Below, piece after piece: positions 1-6,557 of a stretch of DNA of 8,954 nt. The notes beneath the pieces are model-generated. The model did not search any database, was not told where the DNA came from, and worked only from the letters and a program-made list of their open reading frames with translations. Position 1 is the stretch's first letter, and each line of letters begins with the position of its first letter. Made by a program: the position numbers and the translations under genes. Source of the DNA: JBDSLU01 sp039916225 (GTDB lineage: Bacteria; Acidobacteriota; Vicinamibacteria; Vicinamibacterales; Vicinamibacteraceae); contig JBDSLU010000213.1 of assembly GCA_039916225.1 (NCBI GenBank), positions 1 through 8,954 on the forward strand. The letters are read 5' to 3'.

Positions 1-490
1 GCGGCGGGTCACCAGGACCGCGGACGCTGCCTTCGCGCACGACGCGCAGGATCGCCTGGCGGGTCACGAGCAGGCGCAGATACATCCAGGTCAGGCGGCT
101 CAGGCTGTCGCTCTGCGACGCGTAGCCAGGCGCCAGCGTGTCGTTCTGGAACTGCTGCTGCAGGATCGACTGGCAGCGCTGCGCCAGCGCCTGGTGCCGG
201 CGCTTTTCGGCATCGGGCAGCATCGCAAACAGCTCGGCCAGCTTGCGTTCGGCGTCGGAGTCGCCGCCCGCCGACTTCTTGCCGGCGACGAAGCGCTGGA
301 AGCGGGCGTTGGTGCCGAGCAGCAGCAGGTAACCGAGCTCGACGCCGGCGCCGAGCACCAGCCAGCCCGGATCGTGGACCATGCCGGCCAGGCCGAAGCC
401 GCCGAGCATGGCCCAGTTCGGCGGCAGGAACATGCCGATCGGGCGGGCGTTGAACGCCTCACGAACGTAGTCCCACAGGGACGGTCGCAT
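1..490 (-). CDS. Conserved-looking small membrane protein of unknown function (3' end cut by window edge)
   Basis: The frame is open from an ATG at 490 to the left edge, giving 163 residues with no stop, so the C-terminus is missing. The protein starts MRPSLWDYVREAFNARPIGM. Two hydrophobic stretches follow at about residues 27-38 and 42-60, the second ending in a run of leucines, so it could anchor in the inner membrane by a short hairpin. From about residue 65 onward it is soluble, charged and probably helical, with Lys/Arg/Glu/Gln-rich segments at 80-115 and 130-155. I recognise no catalytic motif and cannot name a family. The gene lies 21 bp behind the CRTAC1-like stop codon on the same strand with no terminator between them, so the two are probably co-transcribed. 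Only a weak Shine-Dalgarno-like TCAGG precedes the ATG. The codon pattern (strong G/C in third positions) supports a real gene. Confidence 0.72.
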   Translation of the reverse strand, partial: MRPSLWDYVREAFNARPIGMFLPPNWAMLGGFGLAGMVHDPGWLVLGAGVELGYLLLLGTNARFQRFVAGKKSAGGDSDAERKLAELFAMLPDAEKRRHQALAQRCQSILQQQFQNDTLAPGYASQSDSLSRLTWMYLRLLVTRQAILRVVREGSVRGPGDPP

Positions 491-511
491 CGGTGGCGGC
501 CTGACGTGACG

Positions 512-2242
512 CTACGCGATCCCTTTGCCTTCGACCGCCGTGACGTAGCGGTCGAGGGGCACGGCGGTCAGGCGCTCGACGCGCCCGCTCGGCTTCGGCC
601 AGGCAATCTCGACCCAGTCGATCTTGGCCGCGGTGCCGATGCCGAGCACCTCCCGCGGGTCGTGCGACGACAGATAGCTGCCGCCCGAGGTCTTGAGCCG
701 GGTCCGCGTCTGGCCGTTGAACGACCAGGTGATTTTCGCGCCGATCGCGTCGCGGTTGCAGGTGACCCCTTGCAGCGCCAGCCCGAGCCAGTGGTGGCCC
801 TCGCCCGACACGTTTTTCAGGATCGCCGGGGCGGCGCCATTGTTGGAAATCACGACGTCGAGGCGGCCATCGTTGCTGAAGTCGCCGACGGCCAGGCCGC
901 GGGCCGGGTAGCTGCGCCCGAACGCGCTCCCGGCGCTCTTGCTGACGTCCTTCAGCTTGCCGCCCTCGTTGTGGAACAGCAGCAGCGGCTCGGCGTACTT
1001 CACCTGGGTGGAATACTGCTCGATCATGTCGTCCGGATGGCCGTTGGCGAGCATCAGATCGATATGGCCGTCGTTGTCGTAGTCGAAGAACTTCAGGCCC
1101 CAGCCTGACAGCAGCCGGGTCGCCTGCGCGATCCCGTTGGCGTGCGCGACGTCGGCGAACGATTCGCCGCCCCGGTTCTTGTACAGCGAGAACATCTCCT
1201 GGTCGACGTTGGCGACGAAGAGATCCTGCATGCCGTCCTGGTCGAAGTCGGCGGCGTCGACGCCCATGCCCGAGCGCGGCTGGCCGTTGGCGCTGAACGC
1301 GACTTCGGCGGACAGGCCCAGCTCCTCCCACTTCGTCTTGCCGGTCGGATCCGGACCCCGGTTGGCGAAGAGGAAGTTCTGGACGGTGTCGTTGGCGACG
1401 AACAGGTCCATCAGGCCATCGCCGTTGAAGTCGGTGGCGACGACGCCCAGGGCCTTGCCCAGCGCCCGTTCGATGTCGGTACCGGCGCTGGTCTTGGTGA
1501 AGGTGCCGTTGCCGTTGTTCTTGAACAGCAGGCTCGCGGTCGGCTTGAAGACCCGCGGGATGCAGTAATAGCGGCGACCGAGCTTGTTGTCGCCGCAGAT
1601 GACGTTGGCCTTGCCCGAGAACTCGACGAAGCTGCAGAGAAAGAGGTCGAGCTTGCCGTCGTTGTCGTAGTCGAACCAGACCGCGCTCGTCGTCCAGCCG
1701 GGGATGTCGAGACCGGCGGCCTTGGTGACGTCACTGAACGTCCCGTTGCCGTTGTTGCGGTACAACGTCGGCTTGCCGTAGGCCGTGACGATCATGTCGG
1801 CGTGGCCGTCGTTATCGTAGTCGCCGACCGCCACGCCCATCCCGAACGAGCCGCCAGGGACCCCCGCCTGATCGGTCACGTCGGTGAACGTGCCGTCCCG
1901 GTTGTTCTTGTAGAGCGCGTTCTTGATCGGGGTGGCGGGCGTGAAGAAGTCGGACGGACCGCTGTTGACCAGGTAGAGGTCCATCCAGCCGTCGCCGTCA
2001 TAGTCGATGAACGCGCATCCGGCGCCGCACGTCTCGGGCAGGAAGCGCCCCGGCGACATCGCATTGTCATGGACCCAGCTGATGCCGGTGTCCTTCGGGG
2101 ACAGGCTCAAGAACGCCGGGGAGGCGCCGGTGGCGCCGGGCGACTGGCCCGGGGCCGCGCCGCCGATCAGCCGCCACGGCAGGACAGCGCCGCCGGCCGC
2201 CAGCCCGGCTGTGCGAAGGAACGAACGGCGTCGCTGACGCAT
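512..2242 (-). CDS. CRTAC1 family protein: Tat-exported FG-GAP/VCBS repeat protein with ASPIC/UnbV C-terminal domain
   Basis: This predicted 576-residue extracytoplasmic protein begins MRQRRRSFLRTAGLAAGG, a twin-arginine (Tat) signal with RRSFL followed by a hydrophobic segment and an Ala-rich region. Seven Asp-rich calcium-loop motifs mark FG-GAP/VCBS propeller blades: DYDGDG (80-85), DYDNDG (141-146, 191-196, 387-392), DFNGDG (271-276), DFDQDG (332-337) and DFSNDG (454-459). They are 50-80 residues apart, as expected for a seven-bladed beta-propeller. The C-terminus from about 494 matches ASPIC/UnbV: NRDAIGAK, then GGSYLSSHDP, then a WVEIAWP-type strand. Cysteines 216 and 227 flank a GDNKLGRRYY loop and may form a disulfide. 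In-frame starts also exist at 2275 (GTG) and 2266 (ATG). I chose 2242 because AGGA sits 8 nt upstream and the Tat n-region is then of normal length. The family's biochemical role is poorly known, and adhesion or calcium-dependent binding is inference. It is divergent from the Oar-like receptor. Confidence 0.93.
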   Translation of the reverse strand: MRQRRRSFLRTAGLAAGGAVLPWRLIGGAAPGQSPGATGASPAFLSLSPKDTGISWVHDNAMSPGRFLPETCGAGCAFIDYDGDGWMDLYLVNSGPSDFFTPATPIKNALYKNNRDGTFTDVTDQAGVPGGSFGMGVAVGDYDNDGHADMIVTAYGKPTLYRNNGNGTFSDVTKAAGLDIPGWTTSAVWFDYDNDGKLDLFLCSFVEFSGKANVICGDNKLGRRYYCIPRVFKPTASLLFKNNGNGTFTKTSAGTDIERALGKALGVVATDFNGDGLMDLFVANDTVQNFLFANRGPDPTGKTKWEELGLSAEVAFSANGQPRSGMGVDAADFDQDGMQDLFVANVDQEMFSLYKNRGGESFADVAHANGIAQATRLLSGWGLKFFDYDNDGHIDLMLANGHPDDMIEQYSTQVKYAEPLLLFHNEGGKLKDVSKSAGSAFGRSYPARGLAVGDFSNDGRLDVVISNNGAAPAILKNVSGEGHHWLGLALQGVTCNRDAIGAKITWSFNGQTRTRLKTSGGSYLSSHDPREVLGIGTAAKIDWVEIAWPKPSGRVERLTAVPLDRYVTAVEGKGIA

Positions 2243-2250
2243 TCGGCCGA

Positions 2251-2255
2251 TCCTA
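2251..2255 (-). promoter_or_regulatory. Shine-Dalgarno site deciding the CRTAC1 start
   Basis: On the minus strand TAGGA lies 8 nt before the ATG at 2242. The alternative starts at 2266 (ATG) and 2275 (GTG) have only weak purine stretches upstream. This is the main reason for choosing the shorter 576-residue form, although the signal is only 4-5 bases of complementarity. Confidence 0.5.
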
Positions 2256-2333
2256 CCAGCATTCATCGCTGCCACCAGGTTTCCCGAAAACGAGGGCTTT
2301 CGCGGGCGCGTTTACAAAGGTCCATGAATTTTT

Positions 2334-2362
2334 TTTATATTTCGATGCCTTGACTGATGCCA
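2334..2362 (-). promoter_or_regulatory. Candidate weak promoter for the CRTAC1 unit
   Basis: Read leftward, a TATAAA -10-like box (2339-2334) lies inside a very A/T-rich stretch. A poor -35 (TGGCAT at 2362-2357) sits 17 bp upstream. The predicted transcript would begin about 85 bases before the chosen start codon. Only the -10 resembles consensus, so this is a guess supported mainly by position and by the local A/T richness in an otherwise G/C-rich sequence. Confidence 0.3.
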
Positions 2363-2469
2363 TTTTTTAAACCATGCGGCTGGATCACCGGCGCAACCCG
2401 GAATGAGCGGCATGACGGTGGTTGCCCTCTAGCCCGGCCGTAGGCAGCATGCTTCTCGCTATCGGAAAT

Positions 2470-2495
2470 TGCCGAGCGGCGCCGAAGCGTCGGCA
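2470..2495. repeat. Inverted repeat TGCCGA...TCGGCA
   Basis: TGCCGA (2470-2475) and TCGGCA (2490-2495) are perfect 6-base inverted arms around a 14-base G/C-rich spacer that itself contains CGGCGCCG. As RNA it would form a stable hairpin, and as DNA it could be an operator. No T run follows, so it is not an intrinsic terminator. In G/C-rich DNA a 6-base dyad may arise by chance. Confidence 0.3.
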
Positions 2496-2539
2496 GAAGT
2501 CATTGCCGGAATGGCGCTTAGCCGCCCTGAACATGCCAA

Positions 2540-2564
2540 TTTCGGACAGCGTCCACGTCCGAAA
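2540..2564. promoter_or_regulatory. Perfect 8-bp inverted repeat, possible operator
   Basis: TTTCGGAC (2540-2547) and GTCCGAAA (2557-2564) are exact inverted arms separated by 9 bases. A second nested dyad, GGAC-agc-GTCC, occupies 2544-2554, so the GTCC element occurs twice on one side. The arrangement resembles a binding site for a dimeric regulator and offers two alternative pairings. An A run rather than a T run follows on the plus strand, which argues against a rightward terminator. It lies about 170 bp upstream of the receptor promoter. Which regulator binds, if any, is unknown. Confidence 0.4.
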
Positions 2565-2584
2565 AAATCCAAAAATATGAACGC

Positions 2585-2613
2585 ATTACCAGGCCAGCTG
2601 GAAAATTGGTAAT
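2585..2613. promoter_or_regulatory. Inverted repeat ATTACCA...TGGTAAT with inner palindrome
   Basis: ATTACCA (2585-2591) pairs exactly with TGGTAAT (2607-2613) across 15 bases that include the palindrome CCAGCTGG (2594-2601). The right arm also begins GGTA-a-TACC (2608-2616), another small dyad. The sequence is A/T-rich at its ends and lies about 120 bp upstream of the receptor -35 box. An operator or a bent or unwound DNA element is plausible, and no regulator can be named. Confidence 0.35.
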
Positions 2614-2730
2614 ACCTATTTTAAGTTCCTAGTGCTTTTTGGTGATCCGGCGAATTGAAGAACGGCCGATCCAGGCCCTGGGAAACGCCAGAGAGCAGGC
2701 GGAAGTGCCTTATTTCAGGGGCTTTGCACC

Positions 2731-2760
2731 TTGACACCCCAATAATGCGTTTGTGATACT
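2731..2760 (+). promoter_or_regulatory. Extended -10 sigma70-type promoter for the Oar-like receptor
   Basis: A perfect -35 TTGACA (2731-2736) is followed after 18 bp by GATACT (2755-2760), a 4/6 match to the -10 consensus. TGT immediately before it supplies the extended -10 TGn element. Predicted transcription starts near 2767, giving a 5' leader of about 50 nt before the start codon at 2817. This is the best housekeeping-type promoter seen in the window. Confidence 0.65.
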
Positions 2761-2794
2761 CGACCTCGCTGAAATTAGTTTGGTTTGGCCACAT

Positions 2795-2816
2795 CCACTT
2801 TTGTGGGGAGAAGCCT
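2795..2816 (+). promoter_or_regulatory. Strong ribosome binding site partly inside a small hairpin
   Basis: GGGGAG (2805-2810) lies 6 nt before the GTG start at 2817, and this site decides the start of the receptor gene. Its first two bases also close a 4-bp stem, CCAC-tttt-GTGG (2795-2806). That stem is too short to be a strong translational switch, but it could modestly affect access. Confidence 0.6.
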
Positions 2817-5800
2817 GTGCAAGAAGGTAAGCGTTTGAGGACATCAATTCTGGCTCTGGCGTGGGCGGTGCTAGCCACCGTGTTCGCGTTCGGGACGCCA
2901 GGGACCGCCGCGGCGCAGGGAACTGCGACCCTCCGTGGCACGGTCACCGACGCGTCGGGCGGCGTGCTGCCCGGAGCGACGGTCACGATCACCAATACGG
3001 GCACGAAGGCCCTCCGCACGGCCGTCTCCGACGACCGCGGCGGCTACACCTTCGCCTCGCTGTTCAATGGCACCTACGAACTCAAGGTCGAGCTTGAAGG
3101 GTTCAAGGGGTACGACGCCAAGAACATCGCCCTGAGCCCCAACGATACGCGCGGTCTCGACGTGATGCTCGAAGTCGGTAACCTGACCGACGTCATCACC
3201 GTCTCCAGCCCGCTCGAAATCATCCAGACGGAAACGGGCGCCCGCGAGGGCGTACTGCGCGCCGAGCAGATCGACAACCTGTCGGTCGTCAGCCGCAGCT
3301 CGCTCGAGCTCCTCCGCATCATGCCCGGCGTCGTCTCGCCGGCGATCGACTCGCCCGGCTACGAGAGCGTGAGCTTCGGCGGCGGCGCCAACAACACGCA
3401 GGGCTACACGGTCAACGGCGTGCGGTCGTCGAACAACACGGTCAGCCTGGACGGCTCGGCCCTCATCGACATCGGGTCGAACAGCGGCGTCATCGTGACG
3501 CTGAACAACGACATGGTGCAGGAGGTCAAGATCCAGAGCTCGAACTTCGCGGCCGAGTACGGCGCGGGTGGCGTCAGCGTCAGCGCCGTCACCAAGGCCG
3601 GCTCGTCGCAGTTCCACGGCACCGTCTACGACTACATCCGCGACAGCAAGTTCCAGGCGAACGACCGGTCGAACTCGATCACCGGCACGGCCAAGCCGAA
3701 GAGCAAGTACCAGTACCCCGGCCTGAACGTCGGTGGTCCGATCCTCCTGCCCGGCTTCAACAAGCAGCGCAACAAGGCGTTCTTCTTCGTCGGGTTCGAG
3801 GCGCAGCGCCAGCAGGTCGACTCGGGCTCGCGCATCGGCACGGTGCCGACCCTCAAGCAGCGCGCCGGCGATTTCTCGGAGTTCGCCACGAGCAACGGCA
3901 GCAATCTCGGCCAGCCGGTCGGCAACGTGGTGATCCCGCCCGGCTTCCCGAATGCCGGTCAGCCGGCGCCCGGCAACAACTTGGCGCCCTACACCACCCC
4001 AGCCGGCCGGGTGCTCGCCAACCTCTACCCGGTGCCGAACTACAACGACCCGCGCAACCAGAACAACTACATCTACAGCCGTCTCGAGCCGACCAACCGC
4101 ACCGACCTGAAGATGCGGTTCGACTACAACATCTCGCAGAACACCAAGGCCTACGTGCGGGTCGCCATCGAGGGCGAGGAGGCCGAGAGCGGTCGCGGTG
4201 TGTGGTGGGGCGCGTCGGACGTCGAGCTGCCGTCGCCGAACCTCGGCACGAACAAGGGGCGGTCCTACTCTGGCAACATCGTCTCGGTGCTCAGCCCGAC
4301 GATGACGAACGAAGCGCTGGTGTCGTTCAGCCGCCTGCGGCTGGACAACACGTACAAGGATCCGGCGGTCATGTCGCTGGCGAACTACGGGCTGTCGATG
4401 CCCGGTCCGTTCGGCAATGCCAGCCCGTACATCCCGGGCATCATCCCGAGCTGGGGTGGCGGCGTCAGCAACATGTGGGCGGCGGCCAACGACATGTACG
4501 CGCACAACGACGAGCTGACCTTCTCGGACAAGCTGACCAAGATCGCCGGTGCGCACGGCTTCAAGTTCGGCGTGTCGATCTCGCGCCTGCAGAAGCAGCA
4601 GAACTTCCAGAACGACGAGGAAGGCCGCTTCGTCTACGCGCCGGCCTGGTCGTCCGGGTCGACCGGCAACGCGGTCGGTGACATTCTCACCGGGCGTCCG
4701 ACCAGCTACCAGGCGGGCACCACGTCGCCGGCCGGCGAGTACCGGTTCTGGAACATGGACTTCTTCGCGCAGGACTCCTGGAAGCTGAAGCCGAACTTCA
4801 CGCTCGAGCTGGGCGTCCGCGCCGGCTACTGGCCGAACAACGAGGAGCTCAATGGCCTCGGCGGCAGGTTCGATCCGTCGACTTACGACCGGAACCGCCC
4901 GCAGTTCCTGGATTCCAGCTTCACGCGCTTGAACGGCGTGCGCTACATCGAGGACGGCGACGCTCCGGCCGGCATCCTGCCAAACCGCAGTCCGTTCGCA
5001 ATGCCGCGCATCAACGCCGCGTGGGATCTCGACGGTCAGGGCAACAACGTGCTCCGCGGCGGCTACGGCATCTTCTTCAACCGCAACATGGGTAACGTCG
5101 AGTACGACAACACCCTGCGGCTGCCGCCCTACATCTACAACCTCACGGCCGATGTCTACAACAGCGGCGGGCTTGGCAACAACGCCGGCCTGACCTACGA
5201 CACGATCGACGAGATCACCCTGGCGTCGCGGCTCGGCTCGGTCGGCATCAACACCCTGACGCCGGACTCGTTCAAGTTCCCGAAGACGCACTCCTTCAGC
5301 GTGTCCTACGCGCGGCGCATTCCCTTCGACATGGTGCTCGAAGCGGCCTACGTCGGCACCCGCGGCCGGGATCTGGTGACGCGCGTCAACGGCAACGTCA
5401 TTCCGGAAGGCTCGCTGCTGACTGGGGTGATTGGCAACGCCAACCTGAGCGACATCGTGCAGCGGAGCGCGCTGGCCGATACGGTTATCAACGAGCGCCG
5501 GCCGTTCACCGCCTACCCGGGCATCACGGTGTACGACTTCGAGGGCGAATCGAACTACAACTCGCTGCAGGTCACGTTGAGCCGCCAGACCAGCAAGCGG
5601 CTGCAGTACTTCGCGACCTACACGTTGAGCCGCACCAAGGGCACGCTCGGTGACGAGTATCGCAACCGCGATCCGTTCAACCCGGCGCGCACCTACGGCA
5701 TCCGCAACGAGGACCGCACCCACATCTTCAACCTGTCGTGGAATGCCTTCCTTCCGGATGCGGTCAGCGAGTCTGGCCCGGCGATCGGCAAGGGCCTCCT

Positions 5801-6422
5801 CAACGGGTGGCAGCTGTCGGGCATCTCGACCTACGCCAGCGGCATTCCGATCTGGCTGGGCTTCTCGGGCCCGGCGGGCACGAACGGCGCGGAGATCGCC
5901 TACTACGGCACGCCCGATATCACGGTGCTGACCGGGCCTGGCGGCGGCGGCGACGGCCTCGCCCCGGTCTACACCTGCAATCCCGCCCTCGACGGGCGCA
6001 AGGTCGGCGAGAAGCTCCTTGACATCAGCTGCATCGGCTTCCCGGCGATCGGCGAGGTCGGCGACGTCCTGCCGCCCTACGACCTTCGCACGCCGGGGCG
6101 CATGAACCACGACATCACCCTGTTCAAGAACTTCGCGATCAAGGGTGACCAGAAGCTGCAGGTCCGGGTGGGTGTGTTCAACATCTTCAACATGGCGGCG
6201 GCGTCCACCGCAGTGGATCGCAACGACATCAACCTGAACCTGGAAACCGTCTGCAACGTCGGGGTGAATGGCGTCCCGAACGGCGCCGGTGGCACCACCG
6301 ACAACGTCTGCGACGCGCGCGGCGGCTTCTCCTTCACGCAGAACTCGCTCGACAACTTCGGCCGGATCAACATCCGCCGCGGTCACCGGATCGTCGAGTT
6401 CGCGCTGAAGTACTACTTCTAA
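2817..6422 (+). CDS. Oar-like TonB-dependent outer-membrane receptor with carboxypeptidase-regulatory-like N-terminus
   Basis: This 1201-residue predicted outer-membrane protein starts at GTG behind a strong GGGGAG site. Residues 1-34 form a Sec signal peptide ending near AAAQ. Residues 35-125 are a carboxypeptidase-regulatory-like beta-sandwich (TLRGTVTDASGGVLPGATV, then GGYTF and GTYELKVELEGF). A plug domain follows at about 130-265, with VNGVRSSNNTVSLDG and EYGAGGVSVSAVTKAGSSQFHG. The remainder is a long barrel with typical RFDYNIS, LRGGYGIFFNR and LLNGWQLSGISTYASG strands. The protein ends ALKYYF with a terminal Phe, as expected for outer-membrane insertion. The only cysteines are 1054, 1072, 1146 and 1165, near the C-terminus. 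Length and domain order fit the Oar-like receptors abundant in Acidobacteriota. The transported or bound substrate cannot be predicted. The gene has its own promoter and terminator, so it is probably monocistronic, and it is divergent from the CRTAC1 gene. Confidence 0.95.
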   Translation: MQEGKRLRTSILALAWAVLATVFAFGTPGTAAAQGTATLRGTVTDASGGVLPGATVTITNTGTKALRTAVSDDRGGYTFASLFNGTYELKVELEGFKGYDAKNIALSPNDTRGLDVMLEVGNLTDVITVSSPLEIIQTETGAREGVLRAEQIDNLSVVSRSSLELLRIMPGVVSPAIDSPGYESVSFGGGANNTQGYTVNGVRSSNNTVSLDGSALIDIGSNSGVIVTLNNDMVQEVKIQSSNFAAEYGAGGVSVSAVTKAGSSQFHGTVYDYIRDSKFQANDRSNSITGTAKPKSKYQYPGLNVGGPILLPGFNKQRNKAFFFVGFEAQRQQVDSGSRIGTVPTLKQRAGDFSEFATSNGSNLGQPVGNVVIPPGFPNAGQPAPGNNLAPYTTPAGRVLANLYPVPNYNDPRNQNNYIYSRLEPTNRTDLKMRFDYNISQNTKAYVRVAIEGEEAESGRGVWWGASDVELPSPNLGTNKGRSYSGNIVSVLSPTMTNEALVSFSRLRLDNTYKDPAVMSLANYGLSMPGPFGNASPYIPGIIPSWGGGVSNMWAAANDMYAHNDELTFSDKLTKIAGAHGFKFGVSISRLQKQQNFQNDEEGRFVYAPAWSSGSTGNAVGDILTGRPTSYQAGTTSPAGEYRFWNMDFFAQDSWKLKPNFTLELGVRAGYWPNNEELNGLGGRFDPSTYDRNRPQFLDSSFTRLNGVRYIEDGDAPAGILPNRSPFAMPRINAAWDLDGQGNNVLRGGYGIFFNRNMGNVEYDNTLRLPPYIYNLTADVYNSGGLGNNAGLTYDTIDEITLASRLGSVGINTLTPDSFKFPKTHSFSVSYARRIPFDMVLEAAYVGTRGRDLVTRVNGNVIPEGSLLTGVIGNANLSDIVQRSALADTVINERRPFTAYPGITVYDFEGESNYNSLQVTLSRQTSKRLQYFATYTLSRTKGTLGDEYRNRDPFNPARTYGIRNEDRTHIFNLSWNAFLPDAVSESGPAIGKGLLNGWQLSGISTYASGIPIWLGFSGPAGTNGAEIAYYGTPDITVLTGPGGGGDGLAPVYTCNPALDGRKVGEKLLDISCIGFPAIGEVGDVLPPYDLRTPGRMNHDITLFKNFAIKGDQKLQVRVGVFNIFNMAAASTAVDRNDINLNLETVCNVGVNGVPNGAGGTTDNVCDARGGFSFTQNSLDNFGRINIRRGHRIVEFALKYYF

Positions 6423-6452
6423 GGCCAAACCCGGCTCCGTCCGGGTGACGCA

Positions 6453-6488
6453 CGGGGAGGGCGAGAAATCGCCCTCCCCGTTTTTTTT
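6453..6488 (+). terminator. Intrinsic terminator of the receptor gene
   Basis: CGGGGAGGGCGA (6453-6464) and TCGCCCTCCCCG (6469-6480) form a perfect 12-bp G/C-rich stem closed by a GAAA tetraloop. Eight T residues follow directly (6481-6488). It begins 30 bases after the receptor stop codon. A smaller hairpin, ACCCGG-ctccgt-CCGGGT (6429-6446), lies between the stop codon and this stem and may protect the 3' end. The T run is on one side only, so it acts rightward. Confidence 0.95.
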
Positions 6489-6534
6489 GCCTGATCGGGG
6501 CGGGCTTTCGCCCTCCGCGGCGCGGCGGCGGTCC

Positions 6535-6540
6535 TATAAT
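6535..6540 (+). promoter_or_regulatory. Perfect TATAAT -10 box for the TPR-VWFA unit
   Basis: TATAAT matches the sigma70 -10 consensus exactly and stands out in a very G/C-rich stretch, 46 bases after the terminator T run. No good -35 element is found at 16-18 bp upstream. Transcription would begin near 6547, leaving a leader of only about 11 nt before the ATG at 6558. The GAAGG at 6542-6546, the only Shine-Dalgarno-like sequence, would then fall outside the transcript. Confidence 0.5.
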
Positions 6541-6557
6541 CGAAGGCTAGCCCTGTA

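Larger units (their letters stand above)
2276..2730. other. Divergent intergenic region without a credible gene
   Basis: No open frame here has coding character. The only short frames, such as ATG-initiated 10- and 11-codon runs at 2374 and 2578, lack ribosome binding sites. The base composition differs from the flanking genes, with A/T-rich islands around 2320-2370 and 2560-2640. The region carries an 8-base T run (2329-2336) and three inverted repeats listed separately. A further loosely foldable stretch lies at 2386-2448, where CACCG can pair with CGGTG and GTTGCC with GGCAGC. It most likely holds operators and promoter elements for the two divergent units. I cannot match it to a known riboswitch or small RNA. 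Confidence 0.7.

Noticed and set aside
2329..2336. Eight-T run as an intrinsic terminator on the plus strand
   Set aside because: No G/C-rich hairpin directly precedes it, and no rightward gene ends there. It is better explained as part of an A/T-rich promoter region.
194..2353. Plus-strand frames of about 300 and 400 residues opposite the CRTAC1-like and membrane genes
   Set aside because: They are repetitive Val/Ala/Asp/Arg strings that mirror the minus-strand calcium motifs, so they are shadows.
2386..2448. Possible tRNA, riboswitch or structured small RNA
   Set aside because: Only short 5-6 bp pairings are found. No cloverleaf, no TPsiC-like arm and no known riboswitch core could be matched by eye, so it is mentioned only as part of the intergenic region.
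2374..2613. Tiny ATG-initiated frames (10 and 11 codons) as leader peptides
   Set aside because: They have no ribosome binding sites, no codon bias, and no attenuator-like terminator downstream.
2871..6428. Very long minus-strand open frame opposite the receptor gene
   Set aside because: It mirrors the receptor codons. It is Arg/Val/Ala/Asp-rich with no domain, and such antisense frames are common where third codon positions are G/C. The plus-strand frame has clear signal, plug and barrel features.
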